From positions 1 to 50,777 of the forward strand of contig NZ_AEJF01000142.1 in assembly GCF_001028175.1 (NCBI RefSeq): a stretch of 50,777 nucleotides of DNA. The letters run 5' to 3'. The notes below the pieces were generated by a model. It did no database searches and was not told where the DNA came from. It was given only the letters and a program-made list of their open reading frames with translations. The stretch's first letter is position 1; each line of letters starts with the position of its first letter. The DNA comes from Caballeronia mineralivorans PML1(12) (GTDB taxonomy: Bacteria; Pseudomonadota; Gammaproteobacteria; Burkholderiales; Burkholderiaceae). The translations under genes and the position numbers were made by a program. Positions 34,092 to 43,576 of the stretch are shown here, piece after piece.

Positions 34092-35189
34092 GTGAAGAAA
34101 ACCACCAGCGCCATCGGCGGCGCACTGATCGCCATCGCGGCCCAGTCCGCTTTCGCGCAAAGTTCGGTCACGCTGTACGGCATCGTCGACACGAGTGTCC
34201 GCTATCTCACTAACGCCAATGCGAACAACGACAGCCAGGTATCGATGGGCGTCGGCCCGATCACTGGCAGCCGTTGGGGCTTGAAGGGAGCTGAGGATCT
34301 GGGCGGCGGCCTGTCTGCGGTGTTCCGGCTTGAGAACGGCTTCAACGTCTGGAACGGCCAGCTTGCGAGCTCGGGTACGCTCTTCAACCGGATGGCTTAT
34401 GTTGGGCTGTCTAGCAACCGGTATGGCACCGTCACCTTGGGTCGCCAGAACACGCCGCTATTCGACCAGCTAGGTAACGTCTACGACCCGTTGACCGTGG
34501 GCAACTACGATCAGGACGGCTGGTTGCCCGGCGCACTCGGCTACGGTCTGCGCCAGAACAACTCCGTCAAGTACAACGGCCAGTTCGGCGGCCTGAACGT
34601 GGAAGCCATGTACGGCTTTGGTAACGTGGCTGGCAGCGTCGGCGCGAGCAACATGTACGGTTTGACGGCGTCCTACACGTACAACAGCTTGTCTCTCGAT
34701 GCGGGCTTCCAACAGAACAGCGACGTGCACAACAACAAGTTCAATGTTGTCAACATAAGCGCTGTCTATGCATTCAACACGGTCAAGGCTTTTGCGGGCT
34801 GGCTGCATTCGCAGGACAATACCGGCATGGTCGACATTTTCATGTCGGCTGCAAACTCGCCGGCTGCCAACTTCGCGGCGCCCGTGACGAAGACTAACCG
34901 CATCGACGACGGCTTCTACGTTGGTACCACCTGGCAGGCCACGACGCCGCTGCTGCTGACCGCGGCGGGCTACTACGACCACTCGCGCAATGCGCTGAAC
35001 GCCGACGGGACTACGCTTGGCCGCGGCGTCCGCTACTCGGGCGTGTTGCTTGCCGAATACTCGCTGTCCAAGCGGACAGAAGTGTATGGCACGGTCGATT
35101 TCATCCGTGGCACCGGCGCGGCGCAAGCAGACTTTCCGGGGCGTAATAACCAGACTGGTGTCGCGATCGGTCTTCGCAACATATTCTGA
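34092..35189 (+). CDS. OmpC-type outer-membrane porin
   Basis: A 365-aa beta-barrel porin. The signal peptide (1-21, AAQSAFAQ) is followed by SSVTLYGIVDTSVRY. GSRWGLKGAEDLGGGLSAVF and the terminal Phe (IGLRNIF) are typical. The start is GTG 34092, or TTG 34089, with GGGAGAAC 5-8 bp upstream. It is clearly a different porin from the one at 19989. It is a single-gene unit ending in a good terminator. Confidence 0.92.
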   Translation: MKKTTSAIGGALIAIAAQSAFAQSSVTLYGIVDTSVRYLTNANANNDSQVSMGVGPITGSRWGLKGAEDLGGGLSAVFRLENGFNVWNGQLASSGTLFNRMAYVGLSSNRYGTVTLGRQNTPLFDQLGNVYDPLTVGNYDQDGWLPGALGYGLRQNNSVKYNGQFGGLNVEAMYGFGNVAGSVGASNMYGLTASYTYNSLSLDAGFQQNSDVHNNKFNVVNISAVYAFNTVKAFAGWLHSQDNTGMVDIFMSAANSPAANFAAPVTKTNRIDDGFYVGTTWQATTPLLLTAAGYYDHSRNALNADGTTLGRGVRYSGVLLAEYSLSKRTEVYGTVDFIRGTGAAQADFPGRNNQTGVAIGLRNIF

Positions 35190-35232
35190 TGTGGGATGCC
35201 CGGCTTGCCGCCGGGTGTGATGCTTTCGGATT

Positions 35233-35267
35233 AACGGCGCGCACTCAAGGTGCGTGCCGTTTTTTTT
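35233..35267 (+). terminator. Rho-independent terminator of the porin gene
   Basis: Stem AACGGCGCGCAC pairing with GTGCGTGCCGTT (one mismatch), a 5-nt loop, then eight T. It lies 43 bp after the porin stop codon. Confidence 0.85.
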
Positions 35268-35486
35268 AAGGCATGCAGGGGCACGCATGCCACGAAGCTT
35301 CCCTTCAGTGACGAAGCTTTGCTGAACGAGGCCGTGTCTCGCGTTAATAGCGCGCTACCGAAACCGCTGGTAGAAGGTGCGGCGCATAAAAAGCCGAATG
35401 TGCGTTTGTCCGATTTGTCGGAGCGACAGTTCGACGACTTTCTTCGTGCGTTGGAATGGATGGAGACACGAATCGCCAGAGCATGA
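35250..35486 (+). CDS. Hypothetical small protein or gene stump
   Basis: An open frame of 78 codons; residues from about 16 on (LPFSDEALLNEAVSRVNSAL, then LSDLSERQFDDFLRALEWM) look like a real helical protein. The only start codon at the frame's beginning lies inside the porin terminator, so the 5' end may have been lost or a later GTG/TTG is used. Family not recognised. Confidence 0.35.
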   Translation: MRAVFFKACRGTHATKLPFSDEALLNEAVSRVNSALPKPLVEGAAHKKPNVRLSDLSERQFDDFLRALEWMETRIARA

Positions 35487-35822
35487 CCATGCCGGACCGC
35501 GTGATCAGCTGCAAGGGCCGCGTTCGGTGAATCTTCACGAGCTAAGTCTCCGTTTTATGCATGACACAGAGGAGCAACGGTGTCCCTCTGAAAAGCGATG
35601 TAGGAAGCCGGTTCCTGTATCTTGCAATCTAGCGATTCAACCGATCGAAGTTCGGCAGGATCGGTCGTTGGCGAGCTCGTCCCAGTCTTCGCGAATGTCG
35701 ACTTCAGGGGCCTTAGTTGAACTGGCGCTATCGGCCACAACCGGTCACTCGCGACGGTGCCTTGATTGACCGCTTCCGAAGGAAAATCCGTACAAGTGCC
35801 TATTGTCGTGAGCGCCCGCGGG
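35487..35822. other. Intergenic region, nothing recognised
   Basis: A stretch of 336 bases between the small ORF and the 3' end of the broken LysR gene. No frame, hairpin or repeat of note was found. Confidence 0.5.
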
Positions 35823-36725
35823 TTAAACGCGCAATGTATCAATCAACGCGCGTAGACCGCTCGATACGTGACGGTGGCCAGGGTAATAAAGACACAGGCC
35901 GGGCAGGGCTGGGCACCAATCGGCCAATACGCGCTCAAGGTGGCCATCGCGCAATGCGTCGCGGACAAGATGATCCGGCACGAACGCAATTCCGATGCCG
36001 TCAATCGCGGCATCAACCATGAGTGGTTGATCAGTCAGGGTGAGCGGGCCGCTGACGTTGACGGTCTCGACGATGCCGCGACGCTCGAACTCCCAACGGT
36101 AGACTGCGCCGCTGTCAAAGCGAAAGCGTATGCAGTCGTGCCGATAAAGGTCCTGGGGCACCTCAGGGCGGCCGCGCGAGGAGAAATAGGCAGGCGAAGC
36201 AACAGCCGCAAACTGCACCACGTCAGACACCCGAATCGCAACCATATCCTGTGGCACCGCCTCGGCTAGCCGAATCCCCGCGTCGAACCCGCCGGCGACT
36301 ATATCGCTGAGCTTTCCATCCGTCACAACGTCGAGTTAGACCTGCGGATGGTCACGCAGGAAGCGTGCAAGCACTGGTTTCAGGACCATGCGAATAGCGC
36401 CTTCGCTAGCGTTGATTCGTACATTGCCACAGGGCGTATCGTGCAGTCCGTCGACCACTTGCATCGCCTCCGCTACCGACGAGATCGCGGGACGAAGTTT
36501 ATCGGCGAGTCGCTCTCCTGCGTCTGTCAGTGACACGCTGCGGGTAGTGCGGTTGAAGAGGCGAACACCAAGACGTTGTTCGAGGATCTTGATCGAATGG
36601 CTGACTGCCGAGGGGGTAACGTCGAGCTCAATCGATGCCGCGCGAAAACTGCGGTGCGTCGCCACGGTCAGGAACACATTTAGCGAAAAGAGGTCGCCGC
36701 TTTTTAATTGATGAGCACTTTTCAT
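35823..36725 (-). pseudogene. LysR-type regulator with one nonsense codon
   Basis: A complete LysR gene apart from a single in-frame TAA at 36336-36338. The N-terminal helix-turn-helix (FLTVATHRSFRAASIELD, then TPSAVSHSIKILEQRLG) and the effector domain after the stop (VTDGKLSDIVAGGFDAGIRL, then VDAAIDGIGIAFVPDHLV) are in the same frame with no other lesion. Relatives have a charged or polar residue where the stop falls. The start is placed at ATG 36725; an upstream ATG at 36791 is possible. It is divergent from the alcohol dehydrogenase gene, which it presumably once regulated. Confidence 0.88.
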
Positions 36726-36879
36726 CTTGGCATAAAGATTGGCGAGATAGTAATGATAATGATTTTTTCCTAGACTGAGCAGGTTTCTCACAACGACGAC
36801 CTAACGCGGCCGGAGTGATATTTGCCAACGCCAGAGGATTTGACCTTAACCGGTCCCTCTGTCGACCAAGGAGCAGACA

Positions 36880-37911
36880 ATGAAGATGAAAGCAGTCGTA
36901 ATGACCGGTGCCAATCGACCTTGGGAGGTCTGGGAACTCCCGATTCCAAAAGCTGAGCCAGGGCAGGTGCTGGTGAAAGTTCATGCGTCTGGAATGTGTT
37001 ACACCGACGTATGGGCAACACGGGGCTTTGGTGGCAATATCTATCCCCAGACGCCCGGTCACGAAGTAGTCGGCGAGATTGTCGAAGTGGGTGCCGGCGT
37101 GCATACGAGCATAGTGGGCGACCGGGTCGGCACGACCTGGGTGCAGTCCGCGTGTGGCCGCTGTGCCTACTGTCGCGAGAACCGCCCCCTCTCCGGTCAG
37201 ACTGCGACGAACTGTGACGAGCCTCGCACCACCGGGTTCGCTTCGCAGGGCGGACACGCGGAGTACATCGCCGTTGCGGCTGAGGGGACAGTGCTGTTGC
37301 CTGACGGACTGGCATACACGGATGCCGCGCCTATGATGTGCGCTGGCTATACCACCTGGAGTGGCCTTCGGGATGCGGCGCCACAACCGCACGAAAAAAT
37401 CGCTGTTCTGGGTATCGGCGGATTGGGGCACGTCGCCCTGCAGCTGTCCAAGGCATGCGGTTTCGAGACGATTGCGATCACGCACTCCGCGGACAAGCGC
37501 GACCTGGCCATCCAACTAGGCGCTGATCAAGTCGTTAGCAACGGCACCGAACTTCGCGATCTTGGAGGCGCAGATATCCTGCTGGTCACCTCCAACGACT
37601 TCGGCATCGCGGAGGAGGCTATGGCGGGTCTGAGGGTCGACGCTCGCGTAGTCCTTTGTGGACTGGACTTCAGCAGGCCGTTCTCGATCTCATCGGAGGG
37701 GAGACCGTTTCACATGATGCGCCAACGGGTGATCGGCTCCACGCATGCTGGCTTACGCCACCTCAGCGAGGTGCTTGATCTCGCCGTGAAAGGAAAGGTT
37801 AAGCCAATAGTCGAGACATTTTCGCTAGATCGTGCCACCGAAGCCTATGACCGTCTTGCTTCTGGGAAGATGCGCTTCCGTGGAGTATTTACGCCTTCAC
37901 ATAGCAACTGA
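36880..37911 (+). CDS. Zinc-dependent alcohol dehydrogenase
   Basis: A 343-aa medium-chain dehydrogenase. Catalytic zinc ligands are Cys40 (SGMCYTD), His61 (TPGHE) and a Cys near 153 (MMCAGYTTW). Structural zinc ligands are Cys92, 95, 98 and 112; the last spacing is longer than the common seven residues. The Rossmann motif is GIGGLGHVAL. CAAGGAGC precedes the ATG. It oxidises alcohols or reduces aldehydes with NAD(P). It is divergent from a decayed LysR gene, so its control may have changed. Confidence 0.92.
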   Translation: MKMKAVVMTGANRPWEVWELPIPKAEPGQVLVKVHASGMCYTDVWATRGFGGNIYPQTPGHEVVGEIVEVGAGVHTSIVGDRVGTTWVQSACGRCAYCRENRPLSGQTATNCDEPRTTGFASQGGHAEYIAVAAEGTVLLPDGLAYTDAAPMMCAGYTTWSGLRDAAPQPHEKIAVLGIGGLGHVALQLSKACGFETIAITHSADKRDLAIQLGADQVVSNGTELRDLGGADILLVTSNDFGIAEEAMAGLRVDARVVLCGLDFSRPFSISSEGRPFHMMRQRVIGSTHAGLRHLSEVLDLAVKGKVKPIVETFSLDRATEAYDRLASGKMRFRGVFTPSHSN

Positions 37912-38319
37912 ACGCAGGTACTGCCGAGCGGACGCCGCGCAGCGTATCGCTCGGCAAGAAGACTTCGAAAAGCGGACATCCAGAATGTTACGCAAATTGT
38001 CGCTTACGGGTCGGCAAGACTCATTCGAGTTTCTCGTCACCCGACATTCGCAGCGGTGCAGATTCGGGTCACGATCCATCGCCAGGCATGCTTCGTAGTC
38101 CGCCATGGAGCGTAGGCGGATCGGCAGGCGATCGGTCTCGAACTTAGGTAGTGGGTCGCTCATCGGAAGCAAAGAGGGCGATACGTCGCGATTGCCCCCG
38201 ACAAGCCTGCTTCGATCCGCAACAGAACCATGAGCTTATCGGGGTTGTTGAAGAAACCTAGCTGGGCAACTTGCCATACCCCCTCAAGTTGCCCGTCAAA
38301 ACATCAAACCATCAGCCCA
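37912..38319. other. Intergenic region with terminator-like repeat and gene relic
   Basis: Holds a 9-bp inverted repeat (TGCCGAGCG at 37922 and its complement ending at 37956), a likely end point for the dehydrogenase transcript. A GNAT fragment follows on the minus strand. Confidence 0.5.
38060..38163 (-). pseudogene. GNAT acetyltransferase N-terminal remnant
   Basis: Minus-strand ATG 38163 opens a frame reading LPKFETDRLPIRLRSMADYE and then ACLAMDRDP, the start of a RimJ/RimL-type GNAT protein. Similarity ends after about 33 residues and the acetyl-CoA-binding half is absent. The rest was probably deleted. Confidence 0.65.
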
Positions 38320-38790
38320 CTAACCCCCACCCATCAACGACTTCCCCTGCGAAAGAATCTTGTCGCAAACCTGCTTGGTGACTTGTTGCTTCAACCCGCC
38401 CCCACTCAAATCAAGCTGCTGCCCATTCCCACTTTTCAAAAGCCCATTTGCCCCATCGGTATACCCACTATCCGACGACGCAGCCGATGTTCCACCCAGC
38501 TTGCTCATCAACGAGTCCTTAACCGACGACGCCCCATTGCCACTGAGATAGTTGTTCTTGATACAGAACTGCAGCACGCCTGCGACATTGCTGGTACTAC
38601 CCGATGTCATCGATTGCCCGGTCAACGCGCTGCCCATGCTACCCAGGCTACTGAGCCCGCCTGACGACGACCCGTCGGAGCTCCCACCGCCCTTGAGCAA
38701 ATTACCAAGCTGCGCATGAGCGGCTGAAATGGGTAACAACATCGCAATCGCGATGCCTGCAACGGTGCTGCGATACATGCGGACTTTCAT
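38320..38790 (-). CDS. DUF2501 exported protein
   Basis: A 156-aa protein with a signal peptide (1-26, ending AAHA), a Gly/Ser-rich stretch, then the DUF2501 core (VAGVLQFCIKNNYL, CDKILSQGKSLM) with two Cys that could form a disulfide. E. coli YjjA belongs to this family; function unknown. AAGGAGT precedes the ATG. It lies next to the imu cassette but has its own spacing and probably its own promoter. Confidence 0.88.
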   Translation of the reverse strand: MKVRMYRSTVAGIAIAMLLPISAAHAQLGNLLKGGGSSDGSSSGGLSSLGSMGSALTGQSMTSGSTSNVAGVLQFCIKNNYLSGNGASSVKDSLMSKLGGTSAASSDSGYTDGANGLLKSGNGQQLDLSGGGLKQQVTKQVCDKILSQGKSLMGGG

Positions 38791-38914
38791 ACTCGAACTC
38801 CTTCAGTGGCTAAAACCAGCCTCTAATATAGTGCCTTTCACGCGAGATGTTGTATGAGAACGTTACCACCTTGCGCAAAAACAAATTAGACGGAGTGCTG
38901 ATGATCAAAAAAGT

Positions 38915-41900
38915 TCAATGAAAGTCCCGGCTCACACTCGTCAACCCACCCAGCAAATACGACATATCCACCAACCTCTGCGCGACGAGATGTCGAACCT
39001 CGCCCTCGCATTGCCATGTGCCATACACCGCCAGCAACGTCGAACCTAGCGCCTCTCGTCGCTGCTTCTCCAGCAGGCTTGGCCATACGATCACGTTAAC
39101 GTTGCCGGTCTCATCCTCCAGCGTAACGAACATCACGCCCTTCGCAGTACCAGGCCGCTGGCGCACGGTCACGAGTCCACAACCGCGTGCGAGCCGGCCG
39201 TCCCTGTAACTCCGCAACGTAGCAGCCGACATCAACCGATGCTCAAGCAACGCCGGCCGCAGCAATTCGAGCGGATGACGTCCGAGCGATAAACCCGTAG
39301 CCTTATAGTCGCTGACAATATCGTCAGCCTCCGACGGCGCCCCAAGCAGCGGCGTAGCATCTTCCACGCGTGCATCGTTGAGCATGTCCTTGTCGGGCAC
39401 TGCGGCCACGGACTGCCAGAGCGCTTCCCTCCGATTACCCGCAAGTGAAGTCAACGCGTTAGCCGCAGCCAGCGCCTGCAGATCATGCCGATCAAGTTGC
39501 GCCCGTTGCGCGAGATCGCCCACACTCTCGAACTGACGCACACAACGAGCAGTTCCAATACGCTCCGCCGCACCGTCCCGCATCCCGCGAAGCAACGATA
39601 ACCCCAGCCGCACAGCAGGCCTGCTCTCATCGCCCCGACGCTCATCTGGATATTCAAGCACCGAATCCCAGCCGCTCACCGTTACATCGGCGGGAAGCAC
39701 GACTACGCCATGGCGCTTCGCATCCTGTACGAGTTGCGAAGGGGAGTAGAAACCCATCGGTTGCGAGTTCAGCATAGCCGCAAGAAACGCCGCTGGTTCA
39801 TGTCGCTTCAACCAACTGCTGACATACACGAGCAGCGCAAAACTGGCCGCATGACTTTCGGGAAAACCGTATTCACCGAAGCCTTTGATCTGCTCGAAAA
39901 TAGCTTCCGCAAAGGCCTTTTCATAACCACGCTCGGTCATGCCGTTCACAATCCGGTCATAGTATTTCTCCAGGCCGCCTTTGCGTTTCCACGCGGCCAT
40001 TGCTCTTCGCAACGCATCGGCTTCGCCTGCAGTGAAGCCCGCCGCGATCATCGCGATCTGCATGACCTGTTCCTGAAAGATCGGCACGCCCAAGGTTCTT
40101 TCTAATGCGATCTTCAAACCCTCGCTAGGATATTTAACCGGCTCCAAACCCTGACGCCGCCGCAAATACGGATGCACTGCACCGCCCTGAATCGGACCGG
40201 GCCGCACGATCGCGACCTCGATCACCAGATCGTAGAACGTACGCGGCCGAAGTCGCGGCAACATCGACATCTGCGCCCGCGACTCGATCTGAAACACGCC
40301 GATAGTGTCCGCCTGCGAGATCATCTCGTAGGTCGCTTCATCTTTGGACGGGATGTCCTGCATCGTGAAGCGCTTGCCGCGCTTCTCCGAAACCATATCG
40401 AGCGTGCGTCGAATCGCCGACAACATGCCGAGCGCGAGCACATCGACTTTTAGAAGCCCCAGCGCTTCCAGATCGTCCTTGTCCCACTGAATCACGCTGC
40501 GATCCGGCATCGCAGCATTTTCGATGGGAACCAGCCGCGTGAGTTTCTCCCGGCTGATCACAAAACCCCCCGAATGCTGCGACAGATGGCGCGGAAAATT
40601 CAGCAATTGCGCAGCCAGCGAAGCCCACGACTGAATCAACGGATTCTCCGGATCAAGCCCGGATTCGGCGAAGCGCTGCAGCAGGTCATGACCGTTATCG
40701 AACCACTGATGCGACTTCGCGACACGATCCACAATCTGCGCATCGACCCCCAGCGCCTTGCCCGTTTCACGCAACGCGCCACGTGGCCGATACGTCGACA
40801 CCGCCGCCGCAATCGCCGTGTGATCACGCCCGTATTTACGATAGATGTATTGGATAACTTCCTCGCGCCGCTGATGCTCGAAGTCGACATCGATATCCGG
40901 CGGCTCGCCGCGCTCTTTACTGATGAACCGCTCGAACAGCATGTTGCCGCGCGCCGGGTCCACTTCGGTAACGCCGAGGCAATAACAGACGGCTGAGTTC
41001 GCCGCGGAACCACGCCCTTGGCAAAGGATGTTTTGGCTGCGGGCGAAACGAACGAGGTCATAGACAGTGAGAAAATACGCCTCGTATTTCATATGCTCGA
41101 TCAACTCGAGTTCATGTTCTATCTGCGCCTGCACCTTGTGCGGAATGCCGAGCGGGAAACGTCGATGCGCGCCCACATAAGTTTCCTGCCGCAAATAAGC
41201 CGCGTGGGTATATCCGGCCGGCACGATTTCGTCCGGATAGTCGTAGCGCAAATCATCGAGTGAAAACGTGCAATGCTTGAGCACGTTGAGCGTTTCGCCG
41301 AGCGTGTATTCCGGGTAGAGATTCGCAAGCCGCAGCCGGGAACGCAGATGCTGTTCGGCGTTCGGCGCGAGATCGTAACCACATTCCGAAACCGGCTTGC
41401 CGATACGAATCGCCGTCATGGTGTCCTGCAGCGGCTTGCGCGAACGCACGTGCATCACCACGTGGCCGGTCGCGACCACAGGCACCTTATGAAACGCAGC
41501 GACGTGCTCGACGATCCCCCGGTGGATGTCGTCGAGTGCGCGCTGGTGCAGCGTCAAGCCAACCCACGCCCGTTGCGGAAACGTGGTGTCGAGCCATTCG
41601 ATCTGGGCATCGAGCGCGGCCTGCTTCGCGGGGAAATCGGGCACCAGGATCGCGAGACAATTCGGCATGCCACGCAGATGAGCGAACTCTTTATCAGGTC
41701 TAGCCAGATCGTTCGGCGTGAGCAAATACGCGCCTTTTTTTGAACGCATGCGGGCAATAGTGATGAGCTCGGAGAGATTGCCATAACCCTCGCGGTTCGT
41801 CGCCAGCAAGATGAGTCCGAAGGCCGACGAAAGATCCGCATTGACTAGCTTGAAATACGAGCCAATGACCAGCGGAAAATTCAGCTTCTTCGCCTCCACA

Positions 41901-42076
41901 TGCGCGCGTACGACACCCGCTAGCGAGCATTCATCGGTGATCGCCAGACCGGCATAATTGAGTTGCGCTGCCCGTGTGACTAGCTCTTCTCCACGCGATG
42001 CACCATGAAGAAACGTGAAGTTGGAAAACGCGAAGAGCTCCGCATACGCGGGCAGCATGGAGAAGATGGTATCCAC
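38915..42076 (-). CDS. dnaE2: Error-prone DNA polymerase III alpha-like DnaE2 (ImuC)
   Basis: A 1053-aa C-family polymerase. The N-terminal PHP domain begins YAELFAFSNFTFLHGAS. The palm carries the active-site motif PPDIDVDFEH near residue 396, followed by RHLSQHSGGFVIS. The C-terminal OB-fold ends in VRHLVAQRLVDMSYLLG. The length matches DnaE2 and is shorter than replicative DnaE1. The GTG at 42076 starts 6 bp after the imuB stop; ATG six codons later is an alternative. With ImuA and ImuB it forms the SOS mutasome for lesion bypass and induced mutagenesis. Confidence 0.95.
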   Translation of the reverse strand: MDTIFSMLPAYAELFAFSNFTFLHGASRGEELVTRAAQLNYAGLAITDECSLAGVVRAHVEAKKLNFPLVIGSYFKLVNADLSSAFGLILLATNREGYGNLSELITIARMRSKKGAYLLTPNDLARPDKEFAHLRGMPNCLAILVPDFPAKQAALDAQIEWLDTTFPQRAWVGLTLHQRALDDIHRGIVEHVAAFHKVPVVATGHVVMHVRSRKPLQDTMTAIRIGKPVSECGYDLAPNAEQHLRSRLRLANLYPEYTLGETLNVLKHCTFSLDDLRYDYPDEIVPAGYTHAAYLRQETYVGAHRRFPLGIPHKVQAQIEHELELIEHMKYEAYFLTVYDLVRFARSQNILCQGRGSAANSAVCYCLGVTEVDPARGNMLFERFISKERGEPPDIDVDFEHQRREEVIQYIYRKYGRDHTAIAAAVSTYRPRGALRETGKALGVDAQIVDRVAKSHQWFDNGHDLLQRFAESGLDPENPLIQSWASLAAQLLNFPRHLSQHSGGFVISREKLTRLVPIENAAMPDRSVIQWDKDDLEALGLLKVDVLALGMLSAIRRTLDMVSEKRGKRFTMQDIPSKDEATYEMISQADTIGVFQIESRAQMSMLPRLRPRTFYDLVIEVAIVRPGPIQGGAVHPYLRRRQGLEPVKYPSEGLKIALERTLGVPIFQEQVMQIAMIAAGFTAGEADALRRAMAAWKRKGGLEKYYDRIVNGMTERGYEKAFAEAIFEQIKGFGEYGFPESHAASFALLVYVSSWLKRHEPAAFLAAMLNSQPMGFYSPSQLVQDAKRHGVVVLPADVTVSGWDSVLEYPDERRGDESRPAVRLGLSLLRGMRDGAAERIGTARCVRQFESVGDLAQRAQLDRHDLQALAAANALTSLAGNRREALWQSVAAVPDKDMLNDARVEDATPLLGAPSEADDIVSDYKATGLSLGRHPLELLRPALLEHRLMSAATLRSYRDGRLARGCGLVTVRQRPGTAKGVMFVTLEDETGNVNVIVWPSLLEKQRREALGSTLLAVYGTWQCEGEVRHLVAQRLVDMSYLLGGLTSVSRDFH

Positions 42077-42082
42077 GGTGCA

Positions 42083-43576
42083 TCATCCAAACAGACCGTG
42101 GAGAAACCAGCGCGGATCTTCGGCCTCGGCGCTGCCGGGCCGCTCGCGATAGATCCAGTAGCAGCTTTGATCGCTGGCTTGCGCGACGAAATAATCGCGG
42201 CTTGTCAACCCGCCGTCGAACCATCCCGCTTCGATGCGCTCAGCCGGCGACACCAGTTTCAGCGACGACCCATAAAACGGCCGATGGCTTTTCATCATCA
42301 GTTGCAGCGGTGTTTCGAGCAGCCACGCCGGGCGCGGCAGATCGGACGGCACGGCTTCGGGCTTTTGAGGATGGGTGGTGTCGGTGACGGAGATCCAGCG
42401 GTTCGCCTGTTCCGGCCGGTAATCCGACGAGGGCGCCGCGCGCAGCACGTTCTCGGGACCCAGCCGCGCAACCAGCAATTCAAGCAAACGATTATGGTCT
42501 TCAGGCGAGTCGCCTGGTTCGGGAAAGAGCGTGTCGGTAGGTGGTTCGGCGGGCTGTATTTTTGCCGCGCTCAGGCGCATCGCGATCACCGCGGCGACGA
42601 GTTCCGTGCGGCCGAGCCGTTCCTTGAACAAGCGCAGCAAATGTTCTTCGTGCCAGGTTGGCTCGGCGAGTGCGATGGGGATAACGGTGGGGTCGATGGC
42701 ATCGCGGCCGCGCTCATGTTCCAGCGTAAGCGTGGCGTGCGTGAGCGCCAGTTGTAGCGTGCTCAGCCAGCCGCACAGTTGCACGATCAGCCGGCGCGCG
42801 GAAAACAACATGGCTTCCGCATGCTCGATATGATCGGGCAACTCGATGCGCGCGCTGAAAGCCGGCGGCACGGCCAGCCATTCATACAGCTCGGGTGCAA
42901 GTCCATAAGCGCGATCCAGCGAATCGAGTAGCTCGACGCCCCAGCGCTTTTTCAGACCCGCACGCGGCAGGCGGCGGATGTCGTTCAGCGTCTTGCAGCC
43001 AAGCCCGGTGAACCAGTCGGTGAAGGCGCGCACTTCCGGCGCGGCCTGGAACGGCAGCGTTCCGAGCTTGCGTTCGAGCGATGTCATCTTCAGCACACGC
43101 CGCTTGCCGCGGTGAGCGCTGTGGGCGCTTTTAGCCAGCAGCCACGCTCCCTGGCCAGTCGGCGCGGTGCTCAAACGCGCCGTCACGCCGATGGCATCGA
43201 CAATGTTCCGCATCTGATGGCACAGCCGCACGATTCCGCCGAAGAGCCGTAAGCTCGCCGTGACATCGATAACGATGGTTTCCTCATCGCAGAGAGCGAC
43301 CATGGGTGAGAATTTCATCAGCGAAAAAGCCACCTCGCGCATCAAGTCGTTTTCTTTACTCAGCTCGCGCTCGAACATCAGGGTGTCGGGTGACAGCGTG
43401 AGGACGCCGCCGCGTTTCATGCCCACGCACACGCCGGCCTCGCGAGCGCCCAAGTCTCCTATAAAGACCGTGTCGCGATCGAGGACAACGCAGCCGTGTT
43501 CATGTCTACGCGACCAGCGTGGACGGAACACTTCCAGCGACAACCGGGGTAGGTGTATGCCGACGTACACGGGCAT
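42083..43576 (-). CDS. imuB: ImuB, catalytically dead Y-family polymerase
   Basis: A 497-aa Y-family-like protein. It starts YVGIHLPRLSLEVF, where active enzymes have acidic residues; these and the later catalytic acids are missing, as in known ImuB proteins that act as adaptors. A beta-clamp-binding-like motif, DTLFPEP, is near 348-354 after the little-finger domain. It bridges DnaE2 to the sliding clamp. Its first 71 bases overlap the imuA gene in another frame, an unusually long overlap. Confidence 0.93.
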   Translation of the reverse strand: MPVYVGIHLPRLSLEVFRPRWSRRHEHGCVVLDRDTVFIGDLGAREAGVCVGMKRGGVLTLSPDTLMFERELSKENDLMREVAFSLMKFSPMVALCDEETIVIDVTASLRLFGGIVRLCHQMRNIVDAIGVTARLSTAPTGQGAWLLAKSAHSAHRGKRRVLKMTSLERKLGTLPFQAAPEVRAFTDWFTGLGCKTLNDIRRLPRAGLKKRWGVELLDSLDRAYGLAPELYEWLAVPPAFSARIELPDHIEHAEAMLFSARRLIVQLCGWLSTLQLALTHATLTLEHERGRDAIDPTVIPIALAEPTWHEEHLLRLFKERLGRTELVAAVIAMRLSAAKIQPAEPPTDTLFPEPGDSPEDHNRLLELLVARLGPENVLRAAPSSDYRPEQANRWISVTDTTHPQKPEAVPSDLPRPAWLLETPLQLMMKSHRPFYGSSLKLVSPAERIEAGWFDGGLTSRDYFVAQASDQSCYWIYRERPGSAEAEDPRWFLHGLFG

